The notes beneath the pieces were generated by a model. The model was not told where the DNA came from and ran no database searches. It saw only the letters and a list, made by a program, of their open reading frames with translations. Below are positions 36,240-50,240 of a DNA stretch of 64,000 nt, piece after piece. The position numbers were made by a program, and so were the translations under genes. Within the stretch, counting starts at the first letter, position 1, and each line of letters begins with the position of its first letter. Origin of the DNA: Megaleporinus macrocephalus (taxonomy: Eukaryota > Chordata > Actinopteri > Characiformes > Anostomidae); contig CM038725.1 of assembly GCA_021613375.1 (NCBI GenBank), forward strand, positions 12,698,589-12,762,588, given 5' to 3'.

Positions 36240-36850
36240 ACTGTTCAGAAGTTAGAGACCACCCTTTATTTATTTCATTTACAGGCAAAATGGCTATTAA
36301 GTACAAGTTATTCATTTTGTAACAGAACTAAATACATTTTTTATTTAAAATAATTTTTCAGTATTTACTGTGTCCACGCTTTCATGTTTTTAGAGCTTCC
36401 ATTCTTTTCAGGAGACTTGCTTTTACCGTTTCAGAGAAATTTGAGATATTTGGTTGCATTTTCTGCTTCTAAGGATCCATAAGTATAAGAATTATAAGTG
36501 ATAGGAATGAGGTCTGGACTCTGGATTGGTCAGTCCATTGTTCTGAGAACGCTAGCATCTTCTTTGTTTGATTTGCAAGTTTTCTTCTTTTTTCTTCTCT
36601 TAGTAATAGCTTTCAGATCCTCTAGCGTCTGCGTCGTCCTCTCACAGTGGAAGGATAGACAGTCACACCTGTGGAGGTTTTCAGATCTGAAGCAATAGTG
36701 GAGCCTGATTTTCTTTCTTTCCCTCAAAGATGAATTTCCAGTCCCATTTTCTCAATTTCTTCATTTGCTTAATTCCAGTTATGGAAGCTTTCGTTATTCC
36801 AATTACTTTCCATGTATCTTCTCTATGCCAGCAGCTTAACTTAGAACTAA
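36240..36850 (-). mobile_element. Probable Tc1/mariner relic
   Basis: GTTCAGAAGTTAGAGACCAC at the left is like the outer end of a Tc1 family that begins CAGTxxAAAAGTxTGAGACCAC. GAGGTCTGGACTCTGG, CAGTCCATTGTTCTGAGAAC and GATGAATTTCCAGTCCCA are consistent with an antisense transposase body. Too decayed to read frames. Confidence 0.4.
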
Positions 36851-37324
36851 TCCTGTCAGAAATATGAATAAGGAACTGTACCTAATGACTATTTTTAATT
36901 GGAAATTTAATAACCGAGGGTGATCTCTGGATGCAAGAGTCTGAACTAATGTGCTTAAAATGTATAAAAATGGCTAGTGTATGGACTAGGGATAGTAATA
37001 TTCACCAATTTGCCTTAAAACGTGATTGTCAGGATTAAAAAAATGGGCATTTAATACAATGTAAGAAGAGTTTGAGATTTAGGATTCTTCTTCTCTAAAC
37101 TGTTACTTCTTTTGACCAATGCTGGTCAATGCTCTCTGCTGCTATAAAGTACCACTATGGTGAGATGGTTTGTGTTTGTGAAGGCTTTTGCCTCTCCCTC
37201 CTCCTCTGTCTGGCAGCAAGAAGACTGGTAAGTAACGTATTGCAACGCTCATGACCCGCTAACAGCTCTGCCTGTTTTATAGCACAAACCGACGCCATGA
37301 TCTTATTTTCTTCTAAATAATATA
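36851..37324. other. Anonymous AT-rich non-coding sequence
   Basis: Nothing recognised. Confidence 0.5.
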
Positions 37325-37863
37325 CACTACCGCTCAAAAGTTTAGTATCACTAGAATTTCGTTTCATGCAATTTTCATGCAATTCATGCAACTTTCATGC
37401 AATTCACAAACAACATTGTTCATGTCTCAATTAATGTAAGTGTATCAGATGATTTTTAAAGAATAAAAATGTTTGTATTAAAGTCTATTTTTGTATAGAG
37501 GCTTATTTTGCATATAGTCCTATTATCAGCAATTCTCAGTCCTCTGTCTAAATCTCCTGGTACGGCCGCCAATCCAAGTTAAGGATGTTATTGGACTAAT
37601 TGGTTGTTAGGACACTCTTGCTCAATTGTGATGCACAGCTGAAAAACATTCTACTAATAAGTGAGTATAAAAGGGAGAACAACATTCTAGGTTAGTTTAG
37701 TATCTGAAGCATCAGCAGTTGATGGCTTGCTGACCGACTCAAAATGGCCAGAAAGAAACAACTTTCTTTAGAGACCCGTCAGTTCATTGTTGTGTTAAGG
37801 AAGAAGATACTCCATTGAAAACAAGAACATTTCACTGTGATCCCAAACTTTTGAGCGGTAGTG
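37325..37863 (+). mobile_element. Tc1/mariner MITE, intact copy with TA target
   Basis: CACTACCGCTCAAAAGTTT on the left is matched by AAACTTTTGAGCGGTAGTG on the right, and TA flanks both ends. Near the right, ATGGCCAGAAAGAAACAAC starts a short frame (MARKKQLSLETRQFIVVL) that is the N-terminus of a Tc1-like transposase and stops after 25 codons. So 539 bp remain of an element that normally carries a full gene. A near-identical copy is at 50238-50762. Confidence 0.85.
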
Positions 37864-38974
37864 TACAGCCGTTGTGTTATGGGTTTCATTTTAGCTTTTA
37901 TTTGAAATTTTAGCTTTTATTTTGAAATTTATATATATTTTTATTTTTTTAACTATAAAGGACTTGTGAATAATTCTCTTTGTGAAAGTGCCAAGTGTTT
38001 TTTATAAGTCATAAAGAAACAGCCTAAATGAGATGCTTACTGAGTTGCAGGGCTACCTGTGAGGTAAAATCACATGTTTGAGTTTATTTATGATTTGAAA
38101 ACTAAATAAAATCTAATTTTGGTGCCACATTATATCGCATATCGTTACCTTCTTCTTCTGCCTTGCCTCAAACTGTGTCTATTCGCACTGCATCACAGTA
38201 TGATTCAACTGTATCATACACATCTCATCAATGGTTGCTTCATATGCATCTCATAATCTCATAATGTAGTGGATTGTTGGCAGTGCATTGAGATGTGTAT
38301 CACATCTACACCAGTGATGGAAATGTGATACCTAGTCTCTAGTATGGGACCCAGGTCAGTGTCAGTGATTTAATTGGTCCAAAAAAACTGGTACACAGTG
38401 CTGACACATCCAGAACTGACACACGTCTACTAAACCACTCTGACATGCAGTTAACCAATGAAATAGCTAATTTCACTAGATACCAAAAAGTGGTACCAGG
38501 AATCTGAACAAGTTTCATATGTAAAACTGCAGACCAGCAAAGTCAGAAGAAGAGCCCAAATGCCTCAGAGCTCAGCATCTCTCTCTGAGAAGCGCTGGAA
38601 GCTGCACTGGCACGGAGTGAAGCGTGATAACGCACAGCCTCCATCAGCAGTCACGCTTCACTTCTCCAGTGGAAACGGCAGATGGAAGTGGAGAGCCGTG
38701 TTATGGCTCCGCTGTCGCTGTGCATTAGTTCAGGGCCTGTAGCCCCGCGGCAGCCCCAGACAGCCGGCTGGATGGCCAGCAGCCCAACCTCTCAGGGATG
38801 CCCGGCTAGATGCCACCAGCTATTGTTCCAGGGAGAAATAACCATTTGCTTGCCAAGCACATGAAACTTTTTTTCTGCAGTCCAAAACCTTCACTGCATA
38901 AGACGAATGCATGCTGAACGGTTAGTACTGAGGAGTTTCATTGCTGCTAATCTACAGGAGCACAGATTCTATAA
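37864..38974. other. Anonymous non-coding sequence
   Basis: Mostly AT-rich; 38550-38850 is GC-richer (GTAGCCCCGCGGCAGCCC) with two short overlapping frames lacking a recognised domain. It could be a decayed gene fragment or a conserved element. Confidence 0.45.
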
Positions 38975-38984
38975 CTGAAGCTCT

Positions 38985-39180
38985 TAAACCAGTAGTTTGG
39001 ACGTTTCTCCTTACCCCAAACACAGTCAATTAGCCAAGACGTGTTTGGTGTCTGATGTTTGCTTCTGTAATTCTGTACTAGAGCTGTGAGGCGAATGTCA
39101 CTAACAGGTAATAGAAGCGTGAACCCCAGTACTTTGCAAACTGCATGTCGAAATTATACAGACTCTTGCCTCAAACCAGG
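38985..39180 (+). repeat. Dispersed repeat, copy 1 (pair with 44325)
   Basis: The words CCAAGACGTGTTTGGTGTCT, GTTTGCTTCTGTAATTCTG and TAATAGAAGCGTGAACCCC parallel TCAAGACGTGTTGAGTGTCT, GTTTGCTTCTTTAGTTTTG and TAATATAAGCTTCTACCCC at 44325-44510 in the same order and orientation. About 190 bp; class unknown. Confidence 0.65.
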
Positions 39181-40804
<1,624 letters not shown>

Positions 40805-41014
40805 ATTTTATCTACTTACAGTTTGACAATCAACAATCAAACAATTACAAAAATATAGACAAATAAATTATTTAAACGTGTCTATTTAATCTGTGCTGGA
40901 ACGTGAGGGGTTAAGTGGAAGCCGGTGTATCCCCCTATAATGACTGTGATGCCTCCACCGAATGTTGGTGATTGGTGGTCCCGCTGTTCATGTACAGAGA
41001 GCCAGGCATTATGT

Positions 41015-41056
41015 CATATCATATCATATCATATCATATCATATCATATCATATAT
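41015..41056. repeat. (CATAT)n microsatellite
   Basis: Eight uninterrupted CATAT pentamers, then ATATCAATCATATTATATGG. Confidence 0.95.
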
Positions 41057-41137
41057 CAATCATATTATATGGTCGGGCTTAACTGTATGATCATTTCCGC
41101 CCGCTGTGGCATTAACAGTAATTTCTTTTTCAAACAG

Positions 41138-41157
41138 TGGGTGGGTGGGTTGGGATG
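41138..41157 (+). other. G-quadruplex motif
   Basis: Five GGG runs separated by 1 or 2 bases (GTGGGTGGGTGGGTTGGG, then ATGGG), followed by a further GGGGG at 41164. Loops this short give very stable quadruplexes in vitro. Confidence 0.8.
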
Positions 41158-41169
41158 GGCATTGGGGGA

Positions 41170-42927
41170 GAGGGCTGAGGCTTGGGGGTCATGGTTCGCA
41201 ACTGAAAGATAGATATTAAATTTTTTTCAGCTGTGTGATTCATAAATTTTTGCATTTTATTGTCACGGCTGCAACATATGAACAACGGCAGCCACTAATT
41301 TATCCAATTGCCATGTTCCACTAGTCATGTTTGTGCTTTACAAACAGCTTTTATTTAAATTTTATCTCGCTGACATAGTGATATTGGCATTATACATTTT
41401 CTACCATGGGCCAACCAGGGATCAGCCGGTTGGTCAAAATATCTCTAGAATCCCTTCACTGAAATGCAACTCTTTACAAATCTGTGGATTAGTAAACTAG
41501 TATTGGCCCCCAATCACGTTAACTTTATTAAACTCTGCCTGCTTAAATGACAGCAACTCGACAGCTGAAAGAATCTTAGCCCACTACAAATGCCATCAAC
41601 ACTCTAATGCAGGACTCAAGCTTGTAGACTGCATTCAGTCTGATACTGGTAATTAGTGGTACTTACTGGTAAACAGTGGTTCTTTATTGGTGAATAGTGT
41701 GAACTAATCTAGGTGAGACCTGACCTTCTTCTTACATAAGCTTCTAAGCAGGCTCCGAAAATTCAAAACCATTGTTTTTAATGGAGGTGCCCGCACAGGC
41801 GACTCCAAACACTGGTCGACTCCCCAGCATGCCATGGTATATTTTGCCATTACTACCTTACATGAATACCATATTGAGACCCCAGGAAGTGACAGAGGAT
41901 CACACAAGGCTTAACATTTACACAGAGTAAGGCAGCCAGTCTTTTAGATAAACAGACAAATGCCAACAGTCTGTTATCCCAGCTAACCTTACTAACATTC
42001 TAAGCGGGTATCCTTTAACTGGAAAACAGCCGGGATGTGCAGAGGAAGTAAACTGATTCCAAGTGTATTAAGTGATGCTGAAAGCTTTAGTTTATTCAAT
42101 TTCTATAAGTAGAGTGTAAAATGAACCTGAGCCGTACATAATCTCTCCCTGCTGCCATTCTATAGAAGCATCTCTCTACCACGTGCCATGACACGACGCC
42201 ACAGTCTGTAATAACCTCAAGTTACCCTGGAGATTAAGTCTTAACATGGCACTAAAACATCCACAGGCACGGCATTACGAGGCGTGATTAATATGCAAAT
42301 GAAAACTCAAGGTAGCGGTGTAGCTTTTGATTAGGACTACAGGGGAAAGCCATGTAATACATACAGCGCCTGGCTCTTAAGTAAAGGCCGATTTACATGT
42401 TTACCATTCCGATCCCAGGGGTGAAAGAAAGAACGCTCGATTAGAAGTCATGCATAAACAAACTGTTGATTTTCGGCATACCAAGCAACACTAAAGCACT
42501 TACAAAACAACAAGCAACAGGGGACTGTCAGCGTGAGGTTTTATGTCCAGACTGCCCACACAGAGAGCGTTCCTGCAGACACAGACTCACTACTTGATTA
42601 AAGGAAAGTAAATAGGCACAAAATAAAGGCCACCTAATGGCAAGCCTGACAATAACACACAAAACACCAGGTCTGATATTATTTATTCAGAAATACGTTT
42701 GAGTGTATGTGCCGTTGTGATTGTCCTTTGCTCTGTGAAATTAAAGGTGATTTTTCTAGACACAGGTTTCTTTTAAGGGCCTGTGTGGAAGAAAACCTAT
42801 AGAAAACTTATTTGCAATAAGTTGTAGTTAATAAATAATGATGTAGTATGTAAGTTTCAAAACCTGTCTGTGATATCACTTACATATTATCATTCAGCCA
42901 TTCAGATATATAAGGAGTGTTCCAGTC
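41170..42927. other. Anonymous non-coding sequence
   Basis: No exon recognised. 42270-42500 is non-repetitive, with GATTAATATGCAAATGA (an octamer-like ATGCAAAT next to a TAAT site) and GTCATGCATAAACAAACTG (forkhead-like); a candidate conserved enhancer. Confidence 0.45.
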
Positions 42928-43139
42928 CACTTTACAGGAGAGCTCAAAAACAGAGGTCTTTACGTTTATTATACGTCCATCGAACCAGATTTTTTTTCCA
43001 AGCTATTTTGGAGCATTTCTATTGGTTCATACTCCATGAAGCTTTCACAAAATGTAAACAGCCACTGCTGCATTCTAATAATGTATAAAAATAAAAATTG
43101 AGACAAAAATAAAGATTTTTTTCTTTGACAGCGATGATA
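42928..43139 (+). mobile_element. 240-bp MITE family, copy D (left end missing)
   Basis: Begins internally at CTTTACAGGAGAGC and keeps the right end TTTTTCTTTGACAGCGATG. Also GAGCATTTCTATTGGTTC and AAAAATTGAGACAAAAAT. Confidence 0.85.
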
Positions 43140-44324
43140 TTATATGATATGATGACAGGAATAACTACTGTCACTTAACTTTCCTTGATGGACCTGAGCA
43201 TGTAAATCAGACTTCCATACTCAGATTCTTGAGTAGCTGTACTACTGAGTGACTGAATAATAGATGCATTTTGATGAAGCTTATTTTCCACTCATATTGT
43301 TCTTAAGTGCACTACTTTTTAAAGAGAAACCAAAATTCAGAGTCAAATTTGAGTAAATAAGAAATTTGATTAGTCAAAATAAATTATGGGACCATGTCCC
43401 AAACAGAGCTTGAGGCAGAGGAAGGGAGCAATGAGAAACCTTGGCAGCAGATTGGGCAGTTTTTTGCTGTAGTCAAACAAGAGATTGGAAGAGTGGAAGG
43501 AGATGTGGTGGCGAGTGAACGTGAAGTTCTTTATCATGGGAAGCTGAAAGGAGGAAAATGATTACATGACGCCATTGAAAGTCGTTTAAAGCTGAACATT
43601 CAGGTTCAGAAAAGCATTCAATACAGATGTCACAAGAGGAATTTCGAATTTTCGAGATACGCAGGGTACGTGTCCGTGTAAAGCAGCCACAGCATTTGCA
43701 AGAAAGAACATTTCTTCGGCACAAAACTCAGATCACTCCAGGTGGCCTCTGTGATTACAGCTTTTAATAAAACGACAGCACTTGAAGCAAAGAGTAAAAA
43801 GGAAGCAGGCGAACGGAGAGAATATTAAACAGAAACGCTGATTGCAGCTAATTATTTTGGCGGGAATTGCTTAGCTTAGGATTGTTCAGCAATCAACATA
43901 ACATTCCGAAAATATCCCAGCGATGTCTGCTCTAAATCAGTGGCATTTACAAATCTATTAGTACGAGGGGATTGAAGAGTGAACATCCTATTCTCTCCTC
44001 TCTGCAGGGGGTGGGATTGGAATTAAACAATATTATGAAATGCTTATTTCATTAGCATTGCAATGAAGGTAGTATGGCATAGAGGTTCTACTATCTGACT
44101 GCAGGGGACCCTTCTTATACAGACTGGCAGTACATGATTATGATACATGAACAGAACGTACAAGGCACAGGAAGTTCTAATCCTGACTTGAACGTCTATA
44201 GAATTTTACATACAGTACCGTTTAGTTTCTGTTGGATAAAATCAGTTTTCTAGCAGATCAGTGTTATGCCAGACGTGGCAGAGATTGGTTTTCTGTTTGA
44301 TCTGACTGCCTCTGCTTACAGCAG
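43140..44324. other. Anonymous non-coding sequence
   Basis: No gene recognised. 43840-44060 is non-repetitive, with GCAGCTAATTATTTTGGCGG and homeodomain-like TAATTA words; another candidate conserved element. Confidence 0.45.
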
Positions 44325-44515
44325 TTTAACCAAAACTCTGTTTTTTACTATTTCCCCATCACCCCGAATGCAGTTGATCAGTCAAGACGTGTTGAGTGTC
44401 TAAAGTTTGCTTCTTTAGTTTTGCCCTGGAGTGACAAAGCTAACAAATAATATAAGCTTCTACCCCATCCGTTCGCACTTTGAGACCGCAGGCAGATATC
44501 ATGACCTACTTGACC
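44325..44515 (+). repeat. Dispersed repeat, copy 2 (pair with 38985)
   Basis: See the copy at 38985-39180; colinear similarity with scattered substitutions and small indels. Confidence 0.65.
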
Positions 44516-44771
44516 TACATAGAGCCGTTAACTGAATGTTAAGCAAATGTTAATTTATTATAATTATTTGGCTGACAATATAAAATAAACCAATACAAAT
44601 ATAATCTAAAAAGTCACCATATATTAACATTTTTTAAAATATCTTTAATTATATTATTCTGAAAAAAAGAAATAAACCTTTCAAATTTTCATGCATGTTG
44701 CATAGATTTTTCCTAAAATAGTAAGGTAATCTTAAATAAACATGCTTATATGGTCGCATTTTGAACTTAGA

Positions 44772-44931
44772 AGCTGCTGTCTACATTGTGTGAAACATTT
44801 ATGATGAACGAACCAATAGAAATGCTCCAAAATAACTGGTTCCATTGACTTACATTTACAGTAAAGAACGTTTTTGATCTCTCAATTTTGCAATTTTGAA
44901 GATACTTCTTCTTTATAACAGTTACGTTATG
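44772..44931 (-). mobile_element. 240-bp MITE family, copy E (truncated, decayed)
   Basis: Keeps ACCAATAGAAATGCTCC, GGTTCCATTGACTTACATT and a degraded right end CTTTATAACAGTTACG. An internal deletion removes the AGCTTGGAAAA-equivalent segment. Confidence 0.8.
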
Positions 44932-46032
44932 ATTATTGAACTGGACGTGTATATATATAAGTTTTTAATACTTGTTAGCTACATTAGCCTTATAGCTCCA
45001 GTTCAAAAATAGCCACCAGTCACATCTTAGCAAGGAGATTGGGAATCCAGTCAGTAACTGGCACATAGACTGACTCAACTCACACTGAAGACTTCGAAAA
45101 TCTTAGCAGAAAAAGATCAATTTCATGATTAAATTACAACCACCAACCTCAATGTTAAATGAATTAAACTTTTACAGTACAACGCCGTTCACCTGTAGCA
45201 CGCAGTGGCATCAGGTTCGTTAAGTTAACAGAACCTGTCATCTCCTCTAGCTAAAGCAATGCTTGCATGAATCTGCATGTAGAGCTTCAGTTCAGCCCTA
45301 ATAACAAGACTACACTGAAATTCACTCACTTGTGCACAAAACCCAGAAACTTGAGATCTGACACGCGCCCCAAGATTTCAGACTGGATTTGGAGACGGAC
45401 ACGCACCCCAGACCTGGACTGTCATGAAGCAAAATTTTAACCAGCTACGGTTAAAGCTGATGGGCTGAATTTGAAGAAAGTTATACAGATTTGGTCTCTT
45501 TTTAAGGGCTTGGTTCCACTCAGGTGTTTTGTCTGCATGTTTGTAGGGAGGTCTTTCTGTCACTGCTTCTCTCAGTTTGCTCATTTGAAAACTTCTGGAA
45601 AGTGGTACCGCATAAAATACCTGATGGCAATATACATACATATATATAAAGGTTAATGTTACATATCAGCATAATGCTGCACGCTGAAAAGCATGACCAT
45701 TATGCTTGCGTTCAACAGAAAATTGTTTAAATGCAGTTCTGATTCTATAGCGCTAAAGAAATGTAAATGACATGCAAATAGCTTTGAACCCAAAACATGA
45801 CCCTGAGGATTCTAATAGCCTCAGTTTCAGCTGCTTTCAGCCACAAACGCCTACAATGTCAGAAATACCGGTTAGTGTATATTAAGGTATGAGCTGTTTT
45901 TTGCAAGCTTTCCACAGAGATTTGCACAGGGTGTGTCTGTTTGGTTTAATGAGAGGACACGATCTCCACCTGTACTCCTCTGCTATCATCTCCTATCAAA
46001 CCCATGAGGCACCATCTCTGCACAGAGCACTA
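44932..46032. other. Anonymous non-coding sequence
   Basis: No gene or repeat recognised. Confidence 0.5.

Positions 46033-46074
<42 letters not shown>
46033..46074. repeat. (CA)n microsatellite
   Basis: About 21 uninterrupted CA units. Confidence 0.96.
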
Positions 46075-46076
<2 letters not shown>

Positions 46077-46785
46077 TATCTCTCTCTTCTTTATTAAACT
46101 AGCTCATTACACCCAACAGCCGGGCTTTCAGCTATGTCAGTTAATTTAATTGTCAAGGCAAGGTTTGAGGGCTCATTTGCAGCACTGGCACAAAATATCA
46201 TGCCAAGAGTCAAGTTGTACTGAATGTGCTCTCCCATTTACTTAACGCAGCACAGAGACACTTTTCATATATCCTATAATGCATAAAAATAAATAAATAA
46301 ATCCTGCTGAAGAATTCTAAAATTGCTATTCCTTACAAGCAGTCACTGCCATTAGATCAGGCAAGTTGAAACGATCCATTACCAGCCACTCGTACGCACG
46401 GCATGGGCTTAACTGAGCCTTGGTCAATTTTTGAATCTGCCAGCTCCACACAAAAACAATTAAAATTGATTTGCTGTAAAGTGCGCTAGCGAACATCCGC
46501 CTAGAACAACTGGTGTAAAGGTGGTGAGAAGCTAAGCAATGTTTTATTAATTTCTGAGAACATCCTTGTTACACAATCTCACTGTAGCCAGTGGCTGTAA
46601 AGCAGCAGATGGATTTTTTGACAGTGGGCCTATCTGTTGCTCACCCACTCACTGTACAGTACATCAGTGACTAATCTGGCCTTTAGTCTAGACTGCAGTG
46701 GATGACGAACCACTGAAACTGCCATACACAGCTAGCAGACCACTCAGCTCCCATTAGCCATCCATCGCTCTCTTGAACAGGCTCA
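46075..46785. other. Anonymous non-coding sequence
   Basis: Non-repetitive; no exon recognised. Confidence 0.5.
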
Positions 46786-48664
46786 TTAAACACCTCCAGA
46801 TTCCTACTGGCATAACAAGAGAATCTAAACACTTCCAGACCCATGCAGGTAGAATATAAGAACTAAACAGTTTCAGGTTAATATAGGCCGTTCTAGACTC
46901 AAATACAGGCTAAATATATTTACTATAATGTATAATATACTTCTAGACTCCTACAGACTAAACACCTTCACACTCCTACAGGAGAAACAACTCCAGACTC
47001 CTACAGGCTAAACACCTTCACACTCCTACAGGCTAAACACCTACAGACTAAACACTTCCAGACTCCTACAGACCAAACACTTCCAGTCTCTTACAGACTA
47101 AACACTTCCAGTCTCTTACATGCTAAACACTTCCAGTCTCTTACAGGCTGAACACTTCCAGTCTCTTACAGGCTAAACACTTCCAGACTCCTACAGACTA
47201 AACACATCCAGTCTCTTACAGGCTAAACACTTCCAGTCTCTTACAGGCTAAACACTTCCAGTCTCTTACAGGCTAAACACTTCCAGACTCCTACAGGCTA
47301 ATCACGTCCAGTCTCTTACAGACTAAACACTTCCAGACTCCTACAGGAGAAACAACTCCAGACTCCTACAGGCTAAACACCTTCACACTCCTACAGGCTA
47401 AACACCTACAGACTCCTACAGACCAAACACTTCCAGACTCCTACAGACTAAACACTTCCAGACTCTTACAAACTAAACACTTCCAGTCTCTTACAGACTA
47501 AACACTTTCAGACTCCTACAGACTAAACACTTCCAGACTCCTACAGACTAAACACTTCCAGACTCCTACAGGCTAATCACTTCCAGTCTCTTACAGACTA
47601 AACACTTCCAGATTCTTACAGACTAAACACTTCCAGACTCCTTTAGACTAAACACTTCCAGACTCCTATAGACTAAACACTTCCAGACTCCTACAGGCTA
47701 ATCACTTCCAGACTCCTACAGGCTAATCACTTCCAGTCTCTTACAGACTAAACACTTCCAGTCTCCTAAAGACTAAACACTTTCAGACTCCTACAGACTA
47801 AACACTTCCAGTCTCTTACAGGCTAAACACTTCCAGTCTCTTACAGGCTAAACACTTCCAGTCTCTTACAGGCTAAACACTTCCAGACTCCTACAGGCTA
47901 AACACTTCCAGTCTCTTACAGGCTAAACACTTCCAGACTCCTACAGGCTAATCACGTCCAGTCTCTTACAGACTAAACACTTCCAGACTCCTACAGACTA
48001 AACACTTCCAGACTCCTACAGGAGAAACAACTCCAGACTCCTACAGGCTAAACACCTTCACACTCCTACAGGCTAAACACCTACAGACTCCTACAGACCA
48101 AACACTTCCAGACTCCTACAGACTAAACACTTCCAGACTCTTACAGACCAAACACTTCCAGTCTCTTACAGACTAAACACTTTCAGACTCCTATAGACTA
48201 AACAATTCCAGACTCCTACAGACTAAACTCTTCCAGTCTCTTATAGACTAAACACTTCCAGACTCCTACAGACTAAACACTTCCAGACTCTTACAGACTA
48301 AACACTTGCAGACTCCTACAGACTAAACACTTCCAGACTCCTACAGGCTAAACACTTCCAGTCTCTTACAGACTAATCACTTCCAGACTACTACAGACTA
48401 AACTCTTCCAGTGTCTTACAGACTAAACATTTCCAGACACCTATAGACTAAACACTTCCAGACGTCTACAGACTAATCACTTCCAGACACCTATAGACTA
48501 AACACTTCCAGACTCCTAAAGACTAAACTCTTCCAGTCTCTTACAGACTAAACACTTCCAGACTCTTACAGGCTGAGCACTTTCAAACTCAAATATAGCT
48601 ACACACATCTATTCTTACAGGCTAAAAACCTCCAGACTCCTACTGGCTAAACACCTCTAGGCCT
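46786..48664. repeat. 25-bp minisatellite with decayed edges
   Basis: About 65 clear copies of a 25-bp unit combining CTTCCAG(A/T)CTC(C/T) and TACAG(A/G)CTAAACA, from about 46941 to 48590, with degenerate copies on both sides (46786-46940 and 48590-48664). The G-poor strand is the top strand. A distinctive block starting GGAGAAACAACTCC occurs at 46981, 47346 and 48021; the last two are 675 bp apart, exactly 27 units. No long frame survives because 25 is not a multiple of three. Confidence 0.96.
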
Positions 48665-49789
48665 GTAATGAGATATAGGAGAAGAAATCCCTCCTTCTGG
48701 TGAGTCAGAATGACCACTACTAAAATAAGGTCATAATTATAATGTTTCATGAACTGTGATCTGTGTTTGTGCCTGGTTTGTCCGCCCCTCCTGTAAGCTG
48801 TTCTGTGGCTTGGATAATCACATTAGGCTTATCCTTCTTCAACGGTGCAGAACAGTTTGGTACGACATTTAATTTGGTGGTGCCACTGAATCTACTCCAC
48901 CTCCATGTAGCTCCATTAAGTCTCTCGTTGGGGACAGTGATTCTGTTATTGGATTTTTTTTTCTTTTTTTTTTTCAGTTTCTCCAAAGCATAAAACTGCA
49001 ACTCTCAGTAAGGGCTTAGTCATCCTATTACCAGATCTGCATGCATTTTATGGACCACCAGAACATTCGATCTTTTAATCAAATGCCCAAATGGCAAATC
49101 AATGAAAGTTCTAAATCACATCTGACTTTCATTGTTCTTTTCTTAATACCTCAAGGCCTGATTTGTGAAAAAAAAAGAAAAAACAGGTTCGTGTCATAAT
49201 TATGCAGCTGTCTGAAACCTTGAAAACTGGTGACCTTATTAAGATATAAATACATGCCCTAAATAAAGCCATTTCACTTTTTTATTATTCTCGTCAAGCT
49301 TCTGGTTTGCTGACATCTTTCAAATCTGAATCTGAATGAAAAAGACTGATACTACACTGAAGTTATTAATATTTATTATTAATATTTTTGGCTGTATCGT
49401 CGCTCAGACACTGTATGATCATAGACACAAGTGCGTTTCTAGTTTCTGAACATAATATTGTGTCACTTCATTGTGTGATGAAACATGGTTGAATAACATT
49501 GTCCCTATATAGTTGTTATACAATGATTGCCGAGGGCTCCAGTGAGATTAGTGAAGTAATTGCAATTACACACTTATGTTCACAGTTGTTTGAAATCTTC
49601 TACTTCTACTACTTCTATGGCTTTTTTAAACAAATAAAAAACTGGCTACACTGTGTAACCCTTACATGATACATTATTGCTCCACTGCAGTTTCTTCCAG
49701 CCTTCCTCGAAACTGAACTGACTTGGATTTGGGAAAAAAACGTCACCCTAAAATGTTCTATATGTGTACTTTTACAGTAATGTGCAAAA
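48665..49789. other. Anonymous non-coding sequence
   Basis: Includes a T-run near 48953-48975. No gene recognised. Confidence 0.5.
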
Positions 49790-50110
49790 ACAACGGATAA
49801 TCCAAAACTGGAGTTCAAAAATGACTAAAACCTCTAGAGAAAATGGGATTCCTGACAGCAAAGCCTGGTAGACCCCCAAAAACTGTTGCCATCTGACAAA
49901 CAGTACTTGAAGCTTTTCATCTGAAAAGAAAATGGACAGACTTATCTGTCCATCCTTCCACTGCAAGAAGACAACTAAGAAGCCTTGACTAAAAAAAAGT
50001 TAACCAAAAAAAGAGAAAACTGGCAAGTCAGGCAAAGCTGATGTTGTTCTGAGAATAATGACCACCCAAGAATCATTCAATCTAGTCATTGTGAGAAGCA
50101 GAAAATGCAT
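49790..50110 (+). pseudogene. Decayed Tc1-like transposase fragment
   Basis: Shares TGGTAGACCCCCAAAAACTG, TTGAAGCTTTTCATCTGAAA and GTCATTGTGAGAAGCAG with 3213-3640. Frames broken; same family by mutual similarity. Confidence 0.5.
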
Positions 50111-50176
50111 CCTGCTTCTAGGACTGTGTGAAAGCAAGTCCCTCAAAAAGAGTAGTAGTAGTAAAAGGTAATACTG

Positions 50177-50178
<2 letters not shown>

Positions 50179-50236
<58 letters not shown>
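50179..50236. repeat. (AT)n microsatellite
   Basis: About 58 bp of alternating AT directly abutting the damaged left end of the next element. Confidence 0.96.
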
Positions 50237-50237
<1 letters not shown>

Positions 50238-50240
<3 letters not shown>

